From Clostridiales bacterium (GTDB lineage Bacteria; Bacillota; Clostridia; Peptostreptococcales; Acidaminobacteraceae): a stretch of DNA of 64,000 nt. The notes under the pieces are model-generated. The model saw only the letters and a program-made list of their open reading frames with translations, was not told where the DNA came from and made no database searches. Both the position numbers and the translations under genes were made by a program. Positions 1-7,550 of the stretch are shown here, in pieces. Within the stretch, counting starts at the first letter, position 1. Every line of letters begins with the position of its first letter. Location of the stretch: positions 124,001-188,000 of the forward strand of contig JAEIOD010000005.1 in assembly GCA_016342415.1 (NCBI GenBank), in the 5' to 3' direction.

Positions 1-1
1 A

Positions 2-3000
2 ACAGACTACTATTCCAGAATGTTTGAAGAAAATGTGCAAGTGCAATTCTCGTTTGACCTTAATCATGTGGATGATATGCTCATAGAACATGAACGTATG
101 AGAGAAGAAGAAACTGTTAAACGTGCCATGGAAATATCTAAAAACTATACACCGGGTGATGGCAACAAGAGTCGCCCAAGTAAAAGTGATAACAAAGAAT
201 TCTCTGGTGGCGGCAATTCATTTGGTGGTAATAAAACATATGAAAAAGCTCCAAAAGAATTACCAGAGGATGTTGTCTATAGAAAGACCATAAAATCTCA
301 TCCTATCCCAGTAAAAGAGGCAAACGAAGAAGAAAGTTTGGTTACATTGGCTGGTGATGTATTTATGATTGAAACTCGTGTGTTGAGAGGTGGAAAAGTT
401 CTGATATCATTTGCGATTTCAGATGGTCTTGATTCTATGGGTGTAAAAATATTTGCAAAACCAAAAGACAGTGAACAGATTATGGAAAAGTTAAAAGATG
501 GCAAGCGTTATATTGTTGAGGGTATTGTCAGAAATGATACTTTTGAAAAAGAGCTTGTTATATTTGCCAACGCAATTAATACTTTACCCGATAGACCAAA
601 AAGACAGGATGATTCTGAAGAAAAACGTGTTGAACTTCATTGTCATACCAGTATGTCGGATATGGATGGTATTACAAATGTTAAGACATTGGTAAAAAGA
701 GCCATCGAATGGGGACATAAAGCCATTGCAATTACAGATCACGGTATCGTACAAGCTTTCCCGGATGCCATGCATGCTTCAGGGGATAAAATAAAAATAT
801 TATATGGTGTAGAAGGTTACATGGTCAACGACATCAAACCTATGTTGAAAAAAACCAATGAAATGGATTGGAATCAGGAATTCGTAGTCTTTGATTTAGA
901 GACAACGGGTTTCTCTTCTAAACACGATATGATAACAGAGATAGGTGCGGCAAAAATTAGAAATGGAGTTGTTATTGATTCATTTTCTACTTTAGTAAAT
1001 CCGCAGAAAAAAATTCCCTTTGCAGTTATTGAAATAACAGGTATCACCAATGAAATGGTTGCTGATCAACCAACTATCGATGAAGTGCTGCCCAAGTTTT
1101 TAGACTTTATTGGAGATGCAGTTGTTGTAGCCCATAATGCACCATTTGATATGGGATTTATGAAAGAACAATCGATGAGATTACACTGTGATTTTGATCC
1201 TGTAGTTATGGATACTTTGGTCTTGTCACAATTGTTATTGACTGAAATCAAACGTTTTAATCTGAAAAGAATTTCGAAATACTTGAATGTGTCATTAGTA
1301 AATGCTCACAGAGCAGTTGATGATGCAAATGCAACAGCACAAGTATTTATTAAATTAGTAAATATGTTAAAGGACCTTGAAGTAGATAACATGGTCGACT
1401 TGAATCAATATTATAAAGATAATATGGATATAAGTCGTATCAGATCAAATCACATCATTGTATTTGCAAAAAATCTGACTGGATTGAAGACGATGTATCA
1501 GTTGATATCCAAGTCAAATATTGATTATTATGCTGGACGACCAATCATGCCTAAGAGTTTGTTGAGAGACAATAGGGAAAACCTTCTTTTAGGATCGGCG
1601 TGTGAAAGTGGAGAACTTTATAATGCAATGATCAACCATCGTTCACCTCATGAAATACTTGAAATTGCATCGTTTTATGATTACTTTGAAATTCAACCGG
1701 TTGGTAACAATGAGTTTTTAGTAGACAAGGGTATGGCGCGGAACTTTGACGAATTACGTGATATAAACAGAAAAATTGTAAATCTAGGGGAACAATTAAA
1801 TGTCCCTGTAGCAGCTGCTGGAGATGTACATTTTATGGATCCGGAAGATGAAGTTTATAGACGAATATTAATGGCTGGTAAAGGTTTTAAGGATTCAGAC
1901 AAGCAGCCACCGTTATATTTAAGAACAACTGAAGAGATGCTAAAGGAATTTGAATATCTCGGACCAGAAAAGGCAAGAGAAGTTGTAATTGATGTACCAA
2001 ATCAGATTGCTGATATGATGGATGATTTTTTACCGATTCCTGATGGTACGTTTCCTCCGATTATCGAAGGATCGGATGACGAACTTAGAAAAATGTGTGA
2101 AGTCAAAGCTGCTGGCATCTATGGCGATCCAATTCCAGAGTATGTAAAAGCAAGACTGGATAAAGAATTGAATTCAATTATTTCCAATGGTTATTCTGTA
2201 ATGTATATCATTGCACAAAAGCTTGTAACAAAATCTTTGGAAGATGGTTATTTGGTTGGTTCAAGAGGGTCGGTAGGATCATCTTTTGCAGCAACGATGA
2301 GTGATATTACAGAAGTAAATCCATTGGCACCTCACTATGTTTGTGACCAATGTAAAAAATCGGAATTCTTCTTAGAATCTGATTTAGGATCAGGTGTGGA
2401 TTTACCTGAGAAGGATTGTCCTAATTGTAATATACCTTACAGAAAAGATGGACACGCCATTCCATTTGAAGTATTCCTTGGATTTCATGGAGACAAGGAG
2501 CCTGATATCGACCTTAACTTTGCAGGCGTTTATCAAAGTAATTCACACAAATACTGTGAAGTACTTTTTGGTGAAGGAAAAACCTTTAAAGCAGGAACAA
2601 TCGGAACCATTGCAGAAAAAACAGCTTTTGGTTATGTAAAAAAATACTTTGAAGAACGTGAAATTAATGTAAACAAAAGAGAAGTTTTTAGATTGGCACA
2701 AGGATGTACCGGGGTTAAAAGGACTTCAGGTCAACATCCAGGTGGTATTATGGTTATCCCTGATTATAAAGATGTTGAGGATTTTTGCCCGATACAATAT
2801 CCGGCGAATGATTCGAAATCGGGTGTTAAAACAACACATTTCGATTATCATTCAATCTCGGGTCGTATTCTGAAACTGGATATACTTGGACACGATACAC
2901 CAACAATCATTCGTCAACTAGAAGAATTGACGGATGTGGATGTTCAAAAAATCCCGTTGGATGATCCGGAAACGGTAGCTATATTTACAACAACTAAAAC

Positions 3001-3928
3001 ACTCAAAATTAAAGATAAAGATTACAAAGAGGAAATTGGAAGTCTTGGTATTCCTGAGTTCGGTACAAAATTTGTAAGACAAATGCTTAAGGATACGCAA
3101 CCGACCACTTTTTCTGAGTTGGTACGTATATCAGGGCTGTCTCATGGTACAGACGTATGGATCAACAATGCACAGGACTTGGTTCGAGATGGCATCACGG
3201 AATTGAAGCATGTTATATCAACACGTGATGATATTATGAACTATTTGATTTATATGAAACTACCTTTTGGTACAGCTTTTAGTATCATGGAGGATGTGCG
3301 TAAAGGAAAAGGACTAAAAGATGAGTATGTAGAGTTAATGAGAGAAAAAAATGTGCCTGAGTGGTATATTAAATCTTGTAATACTATTAAGTATATGTTC
3401 CCGAAAGCTCATGCGGTTGCTTATGTTATGATGTCTTTTAGAATTGCATATTTTAAAGTACATCATCCTAAAGCCTTTTATGCAACATTCTTTTCAACGA
3501 AAGTTGATGATTTTGATGCGGATCAATTTTCTAAAGGTGTGGAATATGTACGAAATTACATGAATGAAATTGAAGATGAGGAACGTATTTTATCAAAGAA
3601 GGAACTTGATATATTAGCGATTGCAGAGGTTGTAGAGGAATTTTATTGCAGAGGTTTTAAAGTTGAAAAAGTAGATCTTTATAAATCCCACTCAGACAAT
3701 TTCATTGTAACTGAAGATGGATTGTTACCACCTCTTAGATCACTACAAGGTGTTGGTGAAAATGCTGCTAGATCTATCATGGAAATGCGTGATAAATCTG
3801 AAATTATGAGTAAAGATGACTTGAGAAAAAGAGCAAAAGTTACTAAAACGGTTATTGAGACTTTAGATGCACATGGTTGTTTGAAAGGATTATCTGCAAC
3901 CAATCAACTTTCATTATTTGATTTTTAG
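2..3928 (+). CDS. polC: DNA polymerase III alpha subunit PolC (5' end outside window)
   Basis: Replicative DNA polymerase of low-GC Gram-positives, with built-in proofreading. The frame is open from base 2 with no stop before the first ATG at 20, so the N-terminus lies outside the window. About 1,308 residues are present against roughly 1,400-1,460 in the family, and ATG 20 is internal. Counting from ATG 20: an OB fold near 90-195; the first half of a PHP domain from about 203 (HCHTSMSDMDG, ITDHG); an inserted DnaQ-like 3'-5' exonuclease near 288-455 (FDLETTG, AHNAPFD, HRAVDDA); the second PHP half; then the polymerase core with a four-cysteine zinc site near 773-800 (CDQC, CPNC), PDIDLNF near 828 and RTSGQHPGG. 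The exonuclease inserted in PHP distinguishes PolC from DnaE. Followed by an intrinsic terminator. Confidence 0.98.
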   Translation, partial: TDYYSRMFEENVQVQFSFDLNHVDDMLIEHERMREEETVKRAMEISKNYTPGDGNKSRPSKSDNKEFSGGGNSFGGNKTYEKAPKELPEDVVYRKTIKSHPIPVKEANEEESLVTLAGDVFMIETRVLRGGKVLISFAISDGLDSMGVKIFAKPKDSEQIMEKLKDGKRYIVEGIVRNDTFEKELVIFANAINTLPDRPKRQDDSEEKRVELHCHTSMSDMDGITNVKTLVKRAIEWGHKAIAITDHGIVQAFPDAMHASGDKIKILYGVEGYMVNDIKPMLKKTNEMDWNQEFVVFDLETTGFSSKHDMITEIGAAKIRNGVVIDSFSTLVNPQKKIPFAVIEITGITNEMVADQPTIDEVLPKFLDFIGDAVVVAHNAPFDMGFMKEQSMRLHCDFDPVVMDTLVLSQLLLTEIKRFNLKRISKYLNVSLVNAHRAVDDANATAQVFIKLVNMLKDLEVDNMVDLNQYYKDNMDISRIRSNHIIVFAKNLTGLKTMYQLISKSNIDYYAGRPIMPKSLLRDNRENLLLGSACESGELYNAMINHRSPHEILEIASFYDYFEIQPVGNNEFLVDKGMARNFDELRDINRKIVNLGEQLNVPVAAAGDVHFMDPEDEVYRRILMAGKGFKDSDKQPPLYLRTTEEMLKEFEYLGPEKAREVVIDVPNQIADMMDDFLPIPDGTFPPIIEGSDDELRKMCEVKAAGIYGDPIPEYVKARLDKELNSIISNGYSVMYIIAQKLVTKSLEDGYLVGSRGSVGSSFAATMSDITEVNPLAPHYVCDQCKKSEFFLESDLGSGVDLPEKDCPNCNIPYRKDGHAIPFEVFLGFHGDKEPDIDLNFAGVYQSNSHKYCEVLFGEGKTFKAGTIGTIAEKTAFGYVKKYFEEREINVNKREVFRLAQGCTGVKRTSGQHPGGIMVIPDYKDVEDFCPIQYPANDSKSGVKTTHFDYHSISGRILKLDILGHDTPTIIRQLEELTDVDVQKIPLDDPETVAIFTTTKTLKIKDKDYKEEIGSLGIPEFGTKFVRQMLKDTQPTTFSELVRISGLSHGTDVWINNAQDLVRDGITELKHVISTRDDIMNYLIYMKLPFGTAFSIMEDVRKGKGLKDEYVELMREKNVPEWYIKSCNTIKYMFPKAHAVAYVMMSFRIAYFKVHHPKAFYATFFSTKVDDFDADQFSKGVEYVRNYMNEIEDEERILSKKELDILAIAEVVEEFYCRGFKVEKVDLYKSHSDNFIVTEDGLLPPLRSLQGVGENAARSIMEMRDKSEIMSKDDLRKRAKVTKTVIETLDAHGCLKGLSATNQLSLFDF

Positions 3929-3948
3929 TATTAAAAATGTTTTTCAAG

Positions 3949-3980
3949 AATCACCTTTTTGATAAAAAAGGTGATTTTTT
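3949..3980 (+). terminator. Intrinsic terminator after polC
   Basis: A 12-bp perfect stem (3949-3960 with 3965-3976, AATCACCTTTTT / AAAAAGGTGATT) with a 4-base loop runs into a T tract ending at 3980, about 20 bases after the polC stop. It separates polC from pgsA. Confidence 0.9.
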
Positions 3981-4018
3981 ATGCCATTATATGTTAAAAT
4001 ATTTAAAAAGGAGACATT

Positions 4019-4552
4019 ATGAAACTACCAAATATTTTAACTGTTTTAAGGATTCTATTGATACCTGTTTTTATATTTTTATTTTTTTCTGATTTTGATC
4101 AAAATTTAACTTATGCCTTTATTGTGTTTGCAATTGCAGGTGTAACAGATGTATTAGATGGCTTTGTTGCAAGACGTTTTAATATGGTGACTGAAGTTGG
4201 AAAGGTCTTAGACCCGCTTGCTGATAAATTGATGCTGATGGCTGTCTTAATTTGCTTGGCAACTATGAATTTAATTCCTTTATGGATTCTAGTTCTTATG
4301 ATTCTTAAAGAACTGGTCATGGTATATGGTGGTATAAGATTATATTTTTCAAAGACTCAGATTATTATTCCTTCGAATCGTTATGGTAAGTTAGCGACTG
4401 TATCTTTTTACTTGGCAATAACGATGGTACTGCTTCAATTAGAGGGCGTCTTACCTGTAATAGTATTATATTTTGCAGTACTTATAGCAAGCGTTGCATT
4501 CTTTAATTATTTGAAGATTGCACTAAAAACTAAATCAGAAGAAAAGAGTTAA
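4019..4552 (+). CDS. pgsA: CDP-diacylglycerol--glycerol-3-phosphate 3-phosphatidyltransferase
   Basis: Membrane enzyme that makes phosphatidylglycerol phosphate from CDP-diacylglycerol and glycerol-3-phosphate, the committed step to phosphatidylglycerol and cardiolipin. The 177 residues match the family length. The CDP-alcohol phosphatidyltransferase signature is complete near residues 43-68: DVLDGFVARRF followed by GKVLDPLADK, giving the D-x2-DG-x2-AR...G-x3-D-x3-D pattern. Hydrophobic segments flank it, starting at residue 5. The start is supported by AAGGAGA six bases before ATG 4019. An upstream TGtTAAAAT (3992-4000) may be a -10 element just after the polC terminator, so the gene probably has its own promoter. 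Other CDP-alcohol transferases share the motif; PgsA is favoured by size. Confidence 0.92.
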   Translation: MKLPNILTVLRILLIPVFIFLFFSDFDQNLTYAFIVFAIAGVTDVLDGFVARRFNMVTEVGKVLDPLADKLMLMAVLICLATMNLIPLWILVLMILKELVMVYGGIRLYFSKTQIIIPSNRYGKLATVSFYLAITMVLLQLEGVLPVIVLYFAVLIASVAFFNYLKIALKTKSEEKS

Positions 4553-4568
4553 ATTTCACACAAATTTA

Positions 4569-4577
4569 TGTTATACT
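4569..4577 (+). promoter_or_regulatory. Extended -10 promoter element before the Rrf2 gene
   Basis: TGtTATACT is an extended -10 element 28 bases before the Rrf2 start codon. No good -35 is seen at the expected distance (around 4549-4554), which is common for extended -10 promoters. It suggests transcription independent of pgsA. Confidence 0.5.
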
Positions 4578-4605
4578 GAATTATATTTAACTAGGGAGGT
4601 ACACA

Positions 4606-5058
4606 ATGAGAATAACAGTTGAATCAGGATGTGCTGTCAGAATCATTTTATTTTTATCTTTAAGAGGTGTTGGTGTAAAAACAGGCGCTAAAATGGTATC
4701 AGAAAATGAAAACATTCCAATAAGATTTACTTTAAAAATATTGAGAAAGTTAAAAATAGCAGGTCTTGTTTGTTCATATAGAGGACAAAGTGGTGGATAT
4801 GCTTTAATTAAAGAACCAAAAGATGTTTCTTTAAAAGAAGTGATAGAGATTATTGATGGTCCGATTACCATGAATAAATGTTTGGGGAATTCTGGTTTAT
4901 GTGACTTGAACAGAACCAGCGTCTGTCCAGTACATTTCTATTTAGGCAGCGTACAGCAAGATGTAAGCGAGAAATTGTCAAATATTAGCTTTAAAATGTT
5001 AATTGATAAGTATGCTGAAAATAAGGAAAATATTATAGCAACTATTCAAGGTTTATAA
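4606..5058 (+). CDS. Rrf2-family transcriptional regulator, probable Fe-S sensor
   Basis: DNA-binding regulator of 150 residues. The N-terminal winged helix contains the family signature YRGQSGGYAL near residues 58-68. Three cysteines, C92, C99 and C107 (C-x6-C-x7-C), sit where IscR and NsrR ligate an iron-sulfur cluster, so it probably senses Fe-S status, redox or nitric oxide; the ligand is inference. The start has GGGAGGT before ATG 4606. It lies alone between pgsA and rarA, and is a different protein from the iscR gene about 8.8 kb downstream: its cysteine spacing is x6/x7, not x6/x5. Its targets cannot be read from context. Confidence 0.85.
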   Translation: MRITVESGCAVRIILFLSLRGVGVKTGAKMVSENENIPIRFTLKILRKLKIAGLVCSYRGQSGGYALIKEPKDVSLKEVIEIIDGPITMNKCLGNSGLCDLNRTSVCPVHFYLGSVQQDVSEKLSNISFKMLIDKYAENKENIIATIQGL

Positions 5059-5120
5059 TAAAGCTTTTAAAATCCATTGTAACCTCTTATAATGTAATTA
5101 GACATTAGAAGAGGTGAACA

Positions 5121-6440
5121 ATGGATTTATTTAGTTATATGAATACTGAAGAAACAAAGAAGGCAGCCCCCTTAGCAGAGCGTATGAAACCAAAGACTTT
5201 AGATGAGTTGATGGGTCAAAAACACATATTAGGTGAAGGTAAATTATTAAAGAGAATGATCCTGGCAGATAAGGTTCAGTCTATAATTTTATATGGACCG
5301 CCAGGGACTGGTAAAACAAGTGTAGCAAAGGTTATAGCAGAGAGTACAAATTCAGAATTTGAAACGTTAAATGCTGTAACTTCAGGTGTAAAAGATATTA
5401 GAGAAGTCATAAAAAAGGCTGAAGATTTACAGGGCATGTATAGTAAAAATACGATACTGTTTATTGATGAGATACATCGTTTTAACAAAGCACAACAGGA
5501 TGCTTTATTACCTTATGTAGAAAAAGGCACTGTGACACTTATTGGTGCGACAACCGAAAATCCTTTTTTTGAAGTAAACTCTGCACTTATATCAAGATCG
5601 ACTGTTTTTAGATTAAATGCCTTAGAACCTGAGGATTTAAAAGACATTATGATCAGAGCGATAAATGACAACACTTATGGTGTTGGTATGTTTATGCCAA
5701 GAGTCAGTGAAGGGGGACTCGAATATCTTTCTGAACAGGCAAATGGTGATGCTAGAAAAGCATTGAATGCCCTAGAATTAGCCGTTTTAACAACAAAACC
5801 GTCTAGTGATGGATATATTCATATTGATGCTGAAATACTCAGTGAATGTAGTCAAAAAAGACAAGTTCAATATGATAAAGATGGTGATTATCATTATGAT
5901 ATTGTTTCGGCGTTTATTAAGTCCATGAGAGGATCGGATCCGGATGCGACTTTGCATTATTTAGCGAGAATGATATACGCTGGAGAAGATGTGAAATTTA
6001 TTGCCAGACGTATTATAATTGCAGCTAGTGAAGATGTTGGTCTTGCTGATTCCAATGCTTTAGTGGTGGCAAAGAATGCTTTTGATGCGGTTCATATGAT
6101 TGGTATGCCAGAAGCGAGGATTATCCTATCTCATGCCGCTTTGTATGTAGCTACGGCACCTAAATCAAATAGTGCTTATGTTGGCATCAATCAAGCTTTG
6201 ATGGATGTGGAAAACGGTTTAGTAGGTGATGTACCATCACATTTAAGAGATGGCACATCCAACAAACTTAAGAACAAGTATGATATGAAGGATACAGCAG
6301 AAATAAAAAAATATTTATATCCACATGCATACGAGGGACATTACGTTCAACAGCAGTATTTACCTGATAAGCTTAAAGATAGAAAGTATTTTGAAAGTTC
6401 GAAAAATGGTGCGGATTTTTTCGAAAAAGAAAAATTGTAG
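5121..6440 (+). CDS. rarA: Replication-associated recombination protein A (RarA/MgsA AAA+ ATPase)
   Basis: AAA+ ATPase related to clamp-loader subunits and RuvB that acts at stalled replication forks. The 439 residues match the family. Walker A GPPGTGKTS is near residue 57, Walker B LFIDEIHRFNKAQQ near 113, and sensor 1 GATTENP near 140. The C-terminal half has the MgsA-type tetramerisation domain (EDVGLADSNAL, YVGINQALMDVE). The start has AGAGGTG upstream, and TATAAT at 5088-5093 is a plausible -10. In Bacillus rarA sits directly before a Rrf2 regulator (cymR) and iscS. Here iscR-iscS lies 7 kb further on, with a PTS operon and a LiaF-like pair between. Confidence 0.95.
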   Translation: MDLFSYMNTEETKKAAPLAERMKPKTLDELMGQKHILGEGKLLKRMILADKVQSIILYGPPGTGKTSVAKVIAESTNSEFETLNAVTSGVKDIREVIKKAEDLQGMYSKNTILFIDEIHRFNKAQQDALLPYVEKGTVTLIGATTENPFFEVNSALISRSTVFRLNALEPEDLKDIMIRAINDNTYGVGMFMPRVSEGGLEYLSEQANGDARKALNALELAVLTTKPSSDGYIHIDAEILSECSQKRQVQYDKDGDYHYDIVSAFIKSMRGSDPDATLHYLARMIYAGEDVKFIARRIIIAASEDVGLADSNALVVAKNAFDAVHMIGMPEARIILSHAALYVATAPKSNSAYVGINQALMDVENGLVGDVPSHLRDGTSNKLKNKYDMKDTAEIKKYLYPHAYEGHYVQQQYLPDKLKDRKYFESSKNGADFFEKEKL

Positions 6441-6468
6441 TTGACAGATTTAAAATGACTGTGATAAC
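6441..6468 (+). promoter_or_regulatory. Promoter of the PTS operon
   Basis: Consensus -35 TTGACA at 6441-6446 and an extended -10 TGtGATAAC with its hexamer at 6463-6468, 16 bases apart. It begins just after the rarA stop and should drive the antiterminator gene and, by readthrough, the PTS genes. Confidence 0.7.
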
Positions 6469-6482
6469 ATTGTATTAGAAAC

Positions 6483-6496
6483 GGAAAGCGATTTCA
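6483..6496. promoter_or_regulatory. Probable cre (CcpA binding) site
   Basis: Read on the minus strand, TGAAATCGCTTTCC matches the Gram-positive catabolite-responsive element TGWAANCGNTNWCA at 13 of 14 positions. It lies about 15 bases downstream of the -10, where bound CcpA would block initiation or elongation. HPr of this operon keeps the regulatory serine that makes the CcpA co-repressor. The site is read from sequence; its function is inferred. Confidence 0.65.
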
Positions 6497-6504
6497 TAAT
6501 AAAA

Positions 6505-6534
6505 GGTGTGTTACTGTTAAATCAGGCATGAACC
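6505..6534 (+). promoter_or_regulatory. Ribonucleic antiterminator (RAT 1) for a BglG/LicT-type protein
   Basis: The 30-base element has the conserved core GTTACTG ... CAGGCA of RAT hairpins bound by BglG, LicT, SacT and GlcT proteins. Its 3' arm overlaps the 5' arm of the terminator at 6526-6563, so RAT and terminator are mutually exclusive. It lies before the antiterminator gene itself, implying autoregulation. Confidence 0.85.
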
Positions 6535-6563
6535 ATACGTCAAGTAATGGGTCATGCTTTTTT
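6526..6563 (+). terminator. Conditional terminator 1 of the PTS operon leader
   Basis: The stem pairs 6526-6534 (GCATGAACC) with 6549-6557 (GGGTCATGC), one mismatch, and runs into six T residues. The stem overlaps RAT 1. Without active antiterminator, transcription should stop here before the first gene. Confidence 0.85.
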
Positions 6564-6581
6564 GAATTATGGAGACAATAT

Positions 6582-7442
6582 ATGAAACCGAATTATGCAA
6601 TTATAACTGTGATGAACAACAATGTTGTTCTTGCAAAAAATCTTAAGACTAAAAATGAAGTTGTCCTTCTTGGTAAAGGTATTGGATTTGGCAAGAAAAA
6701 AGATGCAACAGTCTATTTTTCAGAAGATGTTATTGAAAGATCTTTTATCAATATTTCAAAATCACTAAAAAAAGACTATTTTGAACTGATTCAGCAAATG
6801 GATTTGGAAATAATGGGATTGTGTCAGGAAATCATCCTTATGGCAGAAAAAGAGATCGGTGAGCTAAGTGATAATATCCATATCGTTTTAACAGACCACA
6901 TCGGATTTGCCATAGAACGCTTGAGACAAAACATAGAAATAGCCAATCCGTTCTTACATGAAATAAAAATACTCTATACTGCTGAATATAAATTGGGTAT
7001 GAAAGCTATTGAACTTATTAACAGTGAAATAGATGTTACCTTACCAGAAGAAGAAGCAGCGTTTATTGCACTACATCTACATTCGGCAAGGAAGAATAGA
7101 GAAGTAAAAAAAACACTTAGGAACACAAGAGTTATAAAGGAAATTGTAGATTTATTAGAGTCTGAGATCGGTTTTGATGTACTGGAAGATGCTTTAACTT
7201 ATAGAAGACTTCTGACACATATCAGGGCAGGTATTGATAGAATAGAAAACGGTATAAGACTTGAAAATCCTTTGCTGGAAACAATAAAAAAAGAGTTTAA
7301 TGATTCATGGACATTGGCAAGTCAGGCTAAAACAATCATTGAAAACAAATTGGAACTAGAAGTCACAGATGACGAAGTTGGTTATTTAGCCATTCATATT
7401 GATCGATTAAAACGATTAAAGTCAAAGCGTGTTACTGATTAG
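6582..7442 (+). CDS. BglG/LicT/GlcT-family transcription antiterminator with two PRD domains
   Basis: RNA-binding antiterminator of 286 residues that stabilises RAT hairpins when PTS sugar is present. An N-terminal co-antiterminator RNA-binding domain occupies about residues 1-55 (NNNVVLAKN, GKGIGFGKKK). PRD1 (about 70-170) has the histidine motifs LTDHIGFAIER and FIALHLHSAR. PRD2 (about 175-280) has LTHIRAGIDR and YLAIHIDR. These histidines are phosphorylated by EI/HPr and by the EIIB. An in-frame ATG at 6528 lies inside the terminator; ATG 6582, with GGAGA upstream, is the better start. The substrate follows from the neighbour, a NagE-like EII, so GlcT is the nearest named relative but the sugar is unproven. 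The last codons double as RAT 2. Confidence 0.92.
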   Translation: MKPNYAIITVMNNNVVLAKNLKTKNEVVLLGKGIGFGKKKDATVYFSEDVIERSFINISKSLKKDYFELIQQMDLEIMGLCQEIILMAEKEIGELSDNIHIVLTDHIGFAIERLRQNIEIANPFLHEIKILYTAEYKLGMKAIELINSEIDVTLPEEEAAFIALHLHSARKNREVKKTLRNTRVIKEIVDLLESEIGFDVLEDALTYRRLLTHIRAGIDRIENGIRLENPLLETIKKEFNDSWTLASQAKTIIENKLELEVTDDEVGYLAIHIDRLKRLKSKRVTD

Positions 7443-7455
7443 ATCAGGCATAAGC
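7426..7455 (+). promoter_or_regulatory. Ribonucleic antiterminator (RAT 2) overlapping the antiterminator stop codon
   Basis: A second copy of the RAT core GTTACTG ... CAGGCATA, aligning base for base with RAT 1 over most of its length. Its 5' half is the end of the antiterminator coding sequence (codons for V-T-D and the stop at 7440-7442). Its 3' half overlaps terminator 2. It should couple nagE expression to the antiterminator. Confidence 0.85.
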
Positions 7456-7487
7456 TTATCCTTTAGGGGTATGCTTATGCTTTTTTT
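7448..7487 (+). terminator. Conditional terminator 2 before nagE
   Basis: The stem pairs GCATAAGC (7448-7455) with GCTTATGC (7473-7480), with further pairing inside, followed by seven T residues. Its 5' arm is shared with RAT 2, so it is antiterminated when the RNA-binding protein is active. Confidence 0.88.
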
Positions 7488-7550
7488 AATATATTTTGCT
7501 ACTGATCATGGCAAATATCGGACTATACATAATATTATAAGGAGAGGGTT

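Noticed and set aside
20-22. First ATG in the window as the start of polC
   Set aside because: The frame continues open to the left edge and the protein would lack about 100-150 residues of the family N-terminus.
6528-6530. Upstream ATG as the start of the antiterminator
   Set aside because: It lies within the terminator stem. ATG 6582 has a ribosome site and gives the expected RNA-binding N-terminus.
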